A stretch of DNA of 64,000 bases, taken from Nonomuraea endophytica. GTDB taxonomy: Bacteria > Actinomycetota > Actinomycetes > Streptosporangiales > Streptosporangiaceae. The DNA is taken from contig NZ_JACHIN010000002.1 in assembly GCF_014203235.1 (NCBI RefSeq), positions 779,123 to 843,122 on the forward strand, given 5' to 3'. A model generated the notes under the pieces. That model did not search any database. It was not told the DNA's origin and saw only the letters and a program-made list of their open reading frames with translations. Below, in pieces: positions 8,548 through 15,418 of the stretch. The position numbers and the translations under genes are program-made. Positions within the stretch are counted from its first letter, which is position 1; each line of letters begins with the position of its first letter.

Positions 8548-9056
8548 GCCTTCTTCTCCTTGAGAACGGCCTCGCAGTGGTCCAGCCAGCGCTGTTCCGC
8601 CTCGGCCTTGAAGATCGTCGAATCGAGGACGAGCCGCTGTGCGAGCCCGCCGGTGTGGGCGCGTTTGGCCCTGGTCAGCTCCTGCAGCGCACGCATGGTG
8701 GCGGTGCGCTGGGTGAGGATGACGTGGGCCACGTCCGTGTCCTGGGCGGCGACGGCCATGGCCAGTTTGATCACGAGCTCGTCCCGAGGCCGGTCGGACT
8801 GGCCGACGGGGGTGCTGAACCATCGCTCCAGGTCCTCCCGACCGGCCTCGGTGATCGTGTAGACGGATCGCCCCTGGTCGTCGGCGCCGCCGGGCTCGAC
8901 CAGGCCGTCACGTTCCATGCGGGAGAGCGTCGTGTAGACCTGGCCGATGTTCAGCGGCCAGGTCGCCCCCGTCGACGCCTCGAACTCCTGCTTGAGCTGG
9001 TAGCCGTAACGCGGCCCAACGCTGAGGAGTGCCAGCATTCCGTGTCTGATCGACAT
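8544..9056 (-). CDS. PadR-family transcriptional regulator
   Basis: A protein of 170 residues. The N-terminal winged helix (MLALLSVGPRYGYQLKQEFEASTG, then IGQVYTTLSRMERDGLVE) is the PadR signature. A C-terminal helical dimerisation domain follows. It is the first gene of an operon with an ABC ATPase and an FtsX-like permease, and a palindromic site lies just upstream. It probably represses its own operon until the transporter's substrate binds, by analogy with PadR regulators of drug-efflux operons; the ligand is not known. Confidence 0.92.
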   Translation of the reverse strand: MSIRHGMLALLSVGPRYGYQLKQEFEASTGATWPLNIGQVYTTLSRMERDGLVEPGGADDQGRSVYTITEAGREDLERWFSTPVGQSDRPRDELVIKLAMAVAAQDTDVAHVILTQRTATMRALQELTRAKRAHTGGLAQRLVLDSTIFKAEAEQRWLDHCEAVLKEKKA

Positions 9057-9063
9057 GGATACC

Positions 9064-9084
9064 GAGTATGCATACTCAGTATGC
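9064..9084. promoter_or_regulatory. Probable PadR operator
   Basis: Two overlapping symmetric elements: GAGTATGCATACTC (9064-9077, perfect palindrome) and GCATACT-C-AGTATGC (9070-9084). They begin 8 bases upstream of the padR start and also precede the FHA gene. AT-rich TACT/AGTA symmetry next to a PadR gene is typical of an autoregulatory site. Confidence 0.6.
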
Positions 9085-9144
9085 GTACCGCAAGAGATCC
9101 TCGTATTCTGGACAGGGAACGCTCCTCAGGCCGATACTCAAGGG

Positions 9145-9696
9145 ATGAGCTCGACGCATCCCCCGTTCCGCGCATCCGACGGGGAACGTGATCGCGCGAT
9201 CAACGAGCTCCGTGACCGCGCAGTCGAGGGACGCATCTCTCACGACACTTTCGTCGGCAGGGTGGATCAGGCGTTGCGCGCGCAGAACCGCTACGAGCTC
9301 GACGAGCTGGTCGCCGACCTGCCACGCAGGGCCACCCTGCGGCAACGGCTGACCGACATGGTCTCGGCGGTGTCCGACCTCACGACCCGCGTGCAGACCG
9401 CGTGGCGGCGTCCGCGCCTGCCCCGGCTGGCGCTGCCGGACGACGAGCGCGTCCGCTACGTCGTGGGCCGCGGCTCGGCCTGCGACCTCGTGCTCTCGGA
9501 CCTGACCGTCTCACGCATCCACGCGGAGCTGCGGCGCGAGGACGACGGCGGGTGGATGCTGGTCGACCTTGGCTCGCTCAACGGCACCCGGCTGAACGGC
9601 TGGCGCCTGGTGGGCCCGGCGAAGGTACGATCGGGCGACGAGATCTCCTTCGGCGACTGTGGTTTCCTTCTGACCTCGGGTCAACCCTCAGCCTAA
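9145..9696 (+). CDS. DUF1707 and FHA domain protein
   Basis: A protein of 183 residues. Residues 8-62 (RASDGERDRAINELRDRAVEGRISHDTF...ELDELVADLP) are the actinobacterial DUF1707 domain. A basic linker follows, and residues ~105-180 are an FHA domain (YVVGRGSACDLVLSDLTVSRIHAEL...LGSLNGTRLNG), which binds phosphothreonine. It is likely an adaptor in Ser/Thr kinase signalling, but no kinase is nearby. The ATG at 9145 is preferred because DUF1707 begins directly after it; the frame is open back to 9055 with unconvincing sequence. Confidence 0.87.
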   Translation: MSSTHPPFRASDGERDRAINELRDRAVEGRISHDTFVGRVDQALRAQNRYELDELVADLPRRATLRQRLTDMVSAVSDLTTRVQTAWRRPRLPRLALPDDERVRYVVGRGSACDLVLSDLTVSRIHAELRREDDGGWMLVDLGSLNGTRLNGWRLVGPAKVRSGDEISFGDCGFLLTSGQPSA

Positions 9697-9775
9697 AATA
9701 CGGAGATTTGCGGATTACAGGCTTCCCGCGCTGTTCGATGATCCCAGCGAGTCCTCTCAGCTCTTTGGAGATCAC

Positions 9776-11329
9776 ATGCGGCGCACCTCCGCCTCCCTAG
9801 CCGCGGGCGCGCTCGTCGCGGCCCTCGCGTGGGCTTCCTCACCCGCCACCCCGGCCAGCGCGCTCGACCCCGCCGCCGGCGTGGCCGACCTGGCCACCGA
9901 CATCAACAAGATCCTCGCCGACTCCCGCCTCACCATCGCCCGCGCGGGCGTCGTGGTGAAGAGCGCGGCCAACGGCGAGGAGCTCTACGCCACCGACGCC
10001 GGCAAGTTACTCACCCCCGCCTCCAACACCAAGCTGTTCACCGCCGCGGCGGCCGCCGAGACGCTCGGCCTCGACTACCGTTTCACCACCTCCGTGCTGT
10101 CCTCCGGACGCAAGGTCGGCTCCGTCCTCACCGGCGACCTCGTCCTGCGCGGCACCGGCGACCCGACGATCCTCGCCGAGGACTACGACCGCCTGGCCGC
10201 CGCCGTGGCGGGCAAGGGCATCAAGGTCGTCACCGGCAAGCTCGTCGCGGACGACACCTGGTTCGACGGCCAGCGCCTCGGCAACGACTGGTCCTGGGAC
10301 GACGAGACCGCGTACTACGCCGCGCCGATCTCGGCCCTGACCGCCTCCCCCGACCGCGACTACGACGCCGGCTCCATCGTCGCCTCGGTCGCCGCCGCGG
10401 GCTCGGCGGTGAAGGTCTCCACGACGCCCGAGACGGACTACTTCAAGATCGTCAACCGGGCCACGGTGGGCGCCGAGACCAACGTCCTCATCGAACGCCA
10501 GCACGGCACCAGGACCGTCCTCATCACCGGCACCGTGGCCGACCCGTACGACGAGTGGGTGGCCGTCGACGACCCCACGGCCTACGTGTCCACGTTGTTC
10601 CGCAAGTCGCTGGCCAAGCACGGGGTGAAGGTCCTCGGCCCGACCACCTCGGCCGCCGCGCCGTCCGGCGCCGCCGAGCTGGCCAAGCACGAGTCGATGC
10701 CGCTGAACGAGCTGTTCGTGCCGTTCATGAAGCTGAGCAACAACATCCACGCCGAGATCCTCACCAAGGCCATGGGCCGCAAGGTCGCCGGACAGGGCAG
10801 CTGGTCGGCCGGCCTCAAGGTCAGCACCGACTTCGCCAAGGCCAACGGCGTCCAGGTCATCAACATGCGCGACGGCTCCGGCCTGTCCCGCCGCGACGCC
10901 TTCACGCCCACGTCGATCACGCAACTGCTGAGCGCGGTGCGGGCCAAGCCGTGGTTCCCCGCCTACTACAACTCGCTGCCGATCGCGGGCGAGCAGGACC
11001 GCTTCGTGGGCGGGACGCTGCGCAGCCGCATGCGCGGCACCCCGGCCGCCGGAAACGTCCACGCCAAGACCGGCTCACTCACCGGCGTCACCTCCTTGTC
11101 CGGGTATGTGACGAGCGCGGACGGGGAGCCGCTGGTGTTCGCGATCATGCTCAACCAGTACCTGTCCGGTGCCCCGAAGGACATCGAAGACAAGATCGCC
11201 ATCCGCCTCGCCCAATTCTCCCGCACCAACCCGACCACGACCGATCTCCGCTCATCCTCACCGTCGTCGTCTTCTCCGTCTTCTCACGGCGATCTCGAGT
11301 GCTCCTGGCTCAAGCCCGCGTCCTGCTGA
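9776..11329 (+). CDS. dacB: D-alanyl-D-alanine carboxypeptidase/endopeptidase (class C PBP, peptidase S13, DacB/PBP4 type)
   Basis: A secreted cell-wall enzyme of 517 residues that trims D-Ala or cuts cross-links in peptidoglycan. The signal peptide ends near residue 29 (PASA). The three active-site motifs are visible: SNTK at 83-86, SNN at 321-323, KTG at 431-433. The insert between the first two motifs is typical of S13 enzymes. TTTGGAG precedes the ATG. The last ~30 residues, after the catalytic domain, are Ser/Pro-rich and end in CSWLKPASC; this tail is unusual and could reflect read-through into non-coding DNA after loss of an earlier stop. Confidence 0.93.
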   Translation: MRRTSASLAAGALVAALAWASSPATPASALDPAAGVADLATDINKILADSRLTIARAGVVVKSAANGEELYATDAGKLLTPASNTKLFTAAAAAETLGLDYRFTTSVLSSGRKVGSVLTGDLVLRGTGDPTILAEDYDRLAAAVAGKGIKVVTGKLVADDTWFDGQRLGNDWSWDDETAYYAAPISALTASPDRDYDAGSIVASVAAAGSAVKVSTTPETDYFKIVNRATVGAETNVLIERQHGTRTVLITGTVADPYDEWVAVDDPTAYVSTLFRKSLAKHGVKVLGPTTSAAAPSGAAELAKHESMPLNELFVPFMKLSNNIHAEILTKAMGRKVAGQGSWSAGLKVSTDFAKANGVQVINMRDGSGLSRRDAFTPTSITQLLSAVRAKPWFPAYYNSLPIAGEQDRFVGGTLRSRMRGTPAAGNVHAKTGSLTGVTSLSGYVTSADGEPLVFAIMLNQYLSGAPKDIEDKIAIRLAQFSRTNPTTTDLRSSSPSSSSPSSHGDLECSWLKPASC

Positions 11330-11822
11330 ACCCTTCCATCCGTTACGGCAAGCCGCCCTGCCCCCACCCCCCGCACGGGGCTGGGGGCATTCCAGGGTCA
11401 CGGCAGGCAGGCCGCGCGTGGCGGGCCGCCGTGACGCACGCCCCGCTGGCCAAAACCCCACCCTCTTGGCCGGCTACGCGGTTTTGGACCACTTGGCCGG
11501 TCGAGGTGGGCCGTTGCGGTGGGGACCACGTGCGACGTGAGAAGCGATCCCCACGATCTGCGCCCGCGCACGACGGCGGGTGGGGGTGGGGTGGCTTGCC
11601 GTATTGGCAAGGGGCGGTTGTGAAGGTCTGGACGGCAACCCGCACGAAGAGTTTTGGCGCGGACGCGCGGCGGGGGATCTAGGTTTACCCAGGTGCGGGG
11701 GAGTTTTGTTACGAATGGGACACCTGGGACTCCAGGTATAGGGTGGTTTTTCGGGACATGCCCGATGTGTGCGCACCAGAATGCGGGTTCGAAGCAGCGT
11801 CTAACCCCCATCGGAGGACAAC
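11330..11822. other. Intergenic region with a repeat element; no gene seen
   Basis: These 493 bases hold the repeat element at 11340-11607 and then an AT-richer stretch (11690-11770) that probably carries the promoter of the CAP-protein gene. Open frames here are GC-bias artefacts: they run through the repeat on both strands and have no family resemblance. Confidence 0.6.
11340..11607 (+). repeat. Dispersed intergenic repeat, copy A (with imperfect inverted ends)
   Basis: The right part (11508-11607) matches copies at 54319-54419 and 56136-56236 at roughly 88 of 101 positions by eye; its core is GACGTGAGAAGCGATCCCC. The left end CCGTTACGGCAAGCCGCC (11340-11357) is an inverted match (15 of 18) to the right end at 11590-11607. 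At this locus the element therefore looks like a ~268-bp unit with inverted ends. No transposase is encoded. Confidence 0.6.
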
Positions 11823-12680
11823 GTGCGCAGACAGCTCCAGGCACTTGCCTGCCTCGGAAGTCTGGCGGCATTGAGCACTCCCGTCACCGCCGCCCACGCC
11901 GCCACCCCCACCGCCGGCGCGGAGCTCTGCCAGATCGTCGCGGCCAAGCCGTACGTCGACGGCAAGGGCATGGTGCGCGGGGCCGCCGCGCGCAAGGGCT
12001 GCGACGACCCCGCCCGCCTGCGGGTACGGATCAAGCAGGCCCGTCCGGGCCCCGACCGCACGGTCAAGAGCGGCTCCAAGGTCATCACCAACGGCAGCAT
12101 CGTGGCCGGAATCCGCTGCACCACCACCCCCCGCACCTTCTACGTGATCGCCCTCGACTCCACCGGCCAGACCAGCAGGTCCAGGCCCGTGCGGCTGTCG
12201 TGCTCCACCACCCCGACCCCCACCCCGACCCCCACGCCGTCGCCCAGCCCCACGGGCACCCCGGCTCCCACGCCCACCCCCACGAACGGCGGCGGCGTCG
12301 GCTCGGCCGTGGAGGAAGAGGTCGTCAAGCTCACCAACGCGGCGCGCGCGGCCGGCGGCTGCAAGCCCCTCACCCACGACCCCAAGCTGAACGCCGCGGC
12401 CAGGGGCCACTCGGCCGACATGGCCGCGAAGGGCTACTTCTCCCACACCTCCCAGGACGGCCGCTCCCCCGGTGACCGGATCAAGGCCGCAGGATTCGGC
12501 TCCATGAGCGCGTGGGGCGAGAACATCGCCATGGGCCAGCGCACCGCCGCCTCCGTCGTGGACGGCTGGATGAAGAGCCCCGGCCACAAGGCGAACATCA
12601 TGAACTGCAACTTCACCCACATCGGCGCCGGCCAGGACCCGAAGGGCCCGCACTGGACCCAGGTCTTCGCCCGCCGCTGA
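11823..12680 (+). CDS. Secreted CAP (SCP/PR-1) domain protein
   Basis: A protein of 285 residues with a signal peptide ending near TAAHA (residue 26). A ~100-residue N-terminal domain of unknown fold follows, then a Thr-Pro repeat linker (about 130-155). The CAP domain is at 160-285, with the conserved HSADMAAKGYFSHTS, GENIA and WMKSPGHKANIM motifs. The Thr-Pro linker suggests a wall-spanning spacer. CAP proteins in bacteria are extracellular and mostly of unknown activity. The GTG at 11823 has GGAGGAC five bases upstream. A very strong hairpin follows the gene. Confidence 0.88.
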   Translation: MRRQLQALACLGSLAALSTPVTAAHAATPTAGAELCQIVAAKPYVDGKGMVRGAAARKGCDDPARLRVRIKQARPGPDRTVKSGSKVITNGSIVAGIRCTTTPRTFYVIALDSTGQTSRSRPVRLSCSTTPTPTPTPTPSPSPTGTPAPTPTPTNGGGVGSAVEEEVVKLTNAARAAGGCKPLTHDPKLNAAARGHSADMAAKGYFSHTSQDGRSPGDRIKAAGFGSMSAWGENIAMGQRTAASVVDGWMKSPGHKANIMNCNFTHIGAGQDPKGPHWTQVFARR

Positions 12681-12764
12681 CCCGGCCCGACCACGGGAGC
12701 GCCGGGCGGCCTCCTCCGTGCGCAACGCGCCGGAATCCCACCTCGCCCAGGCGCTCCCCTCCAA

Positions 12765-12813
12765 GCGGGCCCGCCCTCCGTCCCTACCGCACAGGGATCG
12801 GGGGCGGGCCCGC
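12765..12813 (+). terminator. Strong hairpin terminator after the CAP gene
   Basis: GCGGGCCCGCCC (12765-12776) and GGGCGGGCCCGC (12802-12813) pair over 12 bases, and a nested TCCCT/AGGGA stem sits inside. It lies in the 290-base gap before the next gene; apart from it I see nothing there. Confidence 0.6.
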
Positions 12814-12970
12814 GACCGCGCGCCCCCGACGCCCCCTGCCGCCCAGGGGCCGGAGGGCCGCTCACGCGGTCCGCGCCCCCTCTGCCGCTACTCCCCCCTC
12901 AGCGGTACGGCGGGCGGCGCGGACCGCCGGACTTGACCCTCACACCGTGGCAGGCCGTTCACTGACCGGC

Positions 12971-13879
12971 ATGCTCACCTACCTGGGCTCCGGCCCCTAC
13001 TGCTACAGCAACTCGCTCGCGATGGCTCTCGGCGAGCACGCGCCACCCGTGGGCGTCATCGAAACACTGACCGGCGCCCCGTTCGGAGCACAGCTCATCG
13101 GCGGCGACACCCCGTTCTTCGACCCATACGCATGGGACCCCGAGATCGGCCTGGACGCGGCGATCGAGTCGCTCGGCTGGACCTGCGTACGCACCTCGGG
13201 CGGCGCCCCTTCCGAAGCCCTGGCCCGCCTGCGTGCCGTCGACGGCCCCGCCCTGGCCGGTCCGCTCGACATGGAACTGCTGACCTACTCCCCCGAACCC
13301 GGCGGCGACCACTACGTCATGGTGCTCGCGGTGGACGGCGACACCGTCCTCCTCCACGACCCGGAGGGCTTCCCGTACGCCACGCTGCCCGTCGAGGACT
13401 TCCTCAAGTCCTGGCAGGCCGAGTCCGTCACGTACGAATCCGAGGGCTTCGTCCTGCGCACCGGCTTCACCCGGGTCCGCGAGGTGCCGTATATGGACGC
13501 GCTCCGCGGCTCGCTGCCCGGCGCGGCCCGCTGGCTGGCCGGACGCGACGACCTGCCGGTCCCGCCGGGCACGCTCGGCGGCGCGGAGGCCGTGCACGCG
13601 CTCGCCGACCTGGTGGAGTCCGGGCTGCCGCCGCAGACCCGCGGGCTGCTGACGGCCTTCGCCATCAGGGTCGGCGTGCGCCGCCTGTCCGACGCGTCGG
13701 CCTGCCTCGGCCTGCTCGGCCTGCCGGAGTCCGCCGCGGTGGCGGGCGACCAGGCCCGCCTGCTGGGCGCCTTCCAGTATCCGCTCACCACAGGCGACGA
13801 CCCGGCCGCCGCGGAGGCCCTGCGCCGCCTGGCCCCGACGTACGTGACCCTGCACGACAAAATCCAGGCCCACCGGTAA
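12971..13879 (+). CDS. Papain-like (BtrH N-terminal / C39-like fold) protein
   Basis: A protein of 302 residues. GPYCYSNSLAMAL (Cys near residue 9) and GGDHYVMVLAVDGDTVLLHDPEGFP (His near 114) give the Cys-His pair of a papain-like fold as seen in C39-type peptidases and the N-terminal domain of BtrH, an acyl-transfer enzyme of butirosin synthesis. The remaining ~150 residues are helical and unassigned. There are no carrier proteins or aminoglycoside genes nearby, so a biosynthetic role is not indicated. The ATG at 12971 sits just before the domain; a GTG at 12947 is an alternative, and neither has a good Shine-Dalgarno. Confidence 0.6.
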   Translation: MLTYLGSGPYCYSNSLAMALGEHAPPVGVIETLTGAPFGAQLIGGDTPFFDPYAWDPEIGLDAAIESLGWTCVRTSGGAPSEALARLRAVDGPALAGPLDMELLTYSPEPGGDHYVMVLAVDGDTVLLHDPEGFPYATLPVEDFLKSWQAESVTYESEGFVLRTGFTRVREVPYMDALRGSLPGAARWLAGRDDLPVPPGTLGGAEAVHALADLVESGLPPQTRGLLTAFAIRVGVRRLSDASACLGLLGLPESAAVAGDQARLLGAFQYPLTTGDDPAAAEALRRLAPTYVTLHDKIQAHR

Positions 13880-13890
13880 ACCAGGCTCGA

Positions 13891-13943
13891 CTGACCTGCG
13901 GGCCAAGGCGAGGTGCACCCAAGCCGCAGGCCCGTGCGGTCAG
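13891..13943. terminator. Bulged hairpin between convergent genes
   Basis: CTGACC-TGC-GGGCC (13891-13904) pairs with GGCCCGTGCGGTCAG (13929-13943) with a small bulge. It sits between the papain-like gene and the marR gene and overlaps the marR stop codon, so it may serve both strands. Confidence 0.45.
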
Positions 13944-14446
13944 TCGTCCAGGAGGGCGAGGAAGTCGCGCAGCATGCCGGGCAGTTGCTCCCGTTCCCGG
14001 CGCGGGAGCCGCTCGAACACCTCGCGCTGCGCCGCCAGCCCCGCCGTGACGGCCTGGTCGGCCACCTCCAGCCCGCGCGCCGTCAGCGTGATCACCAGGC
14101 CGCGCCGGTCGTCGGGGTCGGGTGAGCGGGTGACCAGCCCGGCCTTCTCCAGCCGGTCGAGCCGCCCGGTCATCCCGCCGGAGGTCAGCATCAGCGACGC
14201 CGCCAGCGCCTTCGGCGACAGCTGGTACGGCTCGCCCGACCGCCGCAGCGTGGCCACCACGTCGAACTCGCCCCTGCTGATCCCGAACCGGGCATGAACC
14301 TGCTCCTGCCTGACACCCATCCGCTGCGAGATGCGGTAGATCCGCCCGAACACCTCCATGGCCTGGGTCTCCAGGTCGGGCCGTTCGCGGGCCCACTGCT
14401 CGATGATGCGGTCGACGTCGTCCACGATTCCCAGAATAGCTTGCAT
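13940..14446 (-). CDS. MarR-family transcriptional regulator
   Basis: A protein of 168 residues. The winged helix (FDVVATLRRSG...LSPKALAASLMLTSGGMTGRLDRLEKAGLVTRSPDPDDRRGLVITLTARG) has the typical MarR wing with DxDRR. The N-terminal helix and C-terminal helices (REVFERLPRREREQLPGMLRDFLALL) form the dimer part. It is divergent from an EamA exporter gene with only 30 bases between the two start codons, filled by a nested palindrome. It almost certainly represses both genes. Confidence 0.92.
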   Translation of the reverse strand: MQAILGIVDDVDRIIEQWARERPDLETQAMEVFGRIYRISQRMGVRQEQVHARFGISRGEFDVVATLRRSGEPYQLSPKALAASLMLTSGGMTGRLDRLEKAGLVTRSPDPDDRRGLVITLTARGLEVADQAVTAGLAAQREVFERLPRREREQLPGMLRDFLALLDD

Positions 14447-14476
14447 CTAAGTAGCTTAAGGTTAAGATACTTAGAT
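14445..14476. promoter_or_regulatory. Nested palindromic operator between marR and eamA
   Basis: ATCTAAGTA (14445-14453) and TACTTAGAT (14468-14476) are perfect inverted arms. Inside them CTTAA-GG-TTAAG (14455-14466) is a second perfect dyad. The outer arms touch both ATG codons, so there is no room for leaders: both transcripts may be leaderless, or binding blocks both starts. The AT-rich dyad stands out from the ~70% GC background. Confidence 0.7.
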
Positions 14477-15418
14477 ATGAGAGACTTTCGGCTTGTCGCC
14501 TTCACCGCGGTCGCGCCCGCGCTCTGGGGCACCACCTACCTCGTGACCACCGAGTTCCTGCCCGCGAACAGGCCGCTGCTGGCCGCCGCCGTCCGCGCGT
14601 TGCCCGCCGGACTGCTGCTGATCGCCACCGTGGCCCTGCTCGCCGGACGGCTGGCGCTGCCGAAGCACGCGTGGTGGTGGCGTTCGGCCCTGCTCGGGTT
14701 CCTGAACATCGGGTTGTTCTTCGCCTTGCTCTTCGTCGGCGCCTACCGGCTGCCCGGCGGCGTGGCCGCGGTCCTCGGGGCGTTGGGTCCGTTCGTGGTG
14801 GCCGCGCTGGCGTACCTGCTGCTGCGTGAGCGGCCGGGCGGGCGGGCCATGCTCGGCGCGGTCATCGGCGTGGTCGGGGTGGCCCTGCTCGTGCTCCGCT
14901 CCACGGTCGCTTTGGACGCGATCGGGCTGGCGGCGGCGGCCGGAGGAATGGTCGTGATGTCGCTGGGCACCGTGCTCGGCCGCCGCTGGGGCGCGCCCGA
15001 GGGGTTCGCGAACCGCTCCACCGCGCTGCTGGCGCTGACCGGCTGGCAGCTGACGTGGGGCGGGTTGTTGCTGGTGCCGTTCATGTTCCTGATCGAGGGC
15101 GCGCTGCCGTCCTTCACGCTCACCAACCTCGGCGGCTACGCCTATCTCACGCTCGTCGGCACCGCGCTGGCTTATGTCCTGTGGTTCCGCGGCGTCACCA
15201 CGCTCGCCCCCACCCGCGTCACGGTCCTCGCCCTGCTCAGCCCGGTGGTGGCGGCCGTCCTCGGCTGGGCCGCGCTCGGCCAGTCCCTGTCGCCCGGCCA
15301 GCTCCTCGGCGCCGCGGCGGTCCTAGGCGCGATCCTGCTGGGCGCCTCCCGGCCGCGCCGCTCCGAGCCGCCCGTCGCCCCCACGGCCGAGCCGCTGGCC
15401 CCGGCTAGGCGAGCGTGA
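14477..15418 (+). CDS. EamA-family (drug/metabolite) exporter
   Basis: A membrane protein of 313 residues with about ten hydrophobic segments arranged as two EamA repeats (VAPALWGTTYLVTTEFLPANRPLLAAAVRALPAG begins the first, WQLTWGGLLLVPFMFL lies in the second). It probably exports a small metabolite or drug. The C-terminal ~25 residues are Pro/Ala-rich and cytoplasmic. The start at 14477 is preferred because it follows the operator directly; the frame extends upstream only as a shadow of marR. The 3' end overlaps the regulator on the other strand by 14 bases. Confidence 0.9.
   Translation: MRDFRLVAFTAVAPALWGTTYLVTTEFLPANRPLLAAAVRALPAGLLLIATVALLAGRLALPKHAWWWRSALLGFLNIGLFFALLFVGAYRLPGGVAAVLGALGPFVVAALAYLLLRERPGGRAMLGAVIGVVGVALLVLRSTVALDAIGLAAAAGGMVVMSLGTVLGRRWGAPEGFANRSTALLALTGWQLTWGGLLLVPFMFLIEGALPSFTLTNLGGYAYLTLVGTALAYVLWFRGVTTLAPTRVTVLALLSPVVAAVLGWAALGQSLSPGQLLGAAAVLGAILLGASRPRRSEPPVAPTAEPLAPARRA

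Noticed and set aside
11340..11607. Protein-coding gene in the repeat element
   Set aside because: Open frames on both strands share the repeat sequence with the other copies and lack ribosome sites or domains.
12971..13879. Butirosin-like antibiotic cluster
   Set aside because: Only the BtrH-N-like fold is present; all other cluster genes are missing.
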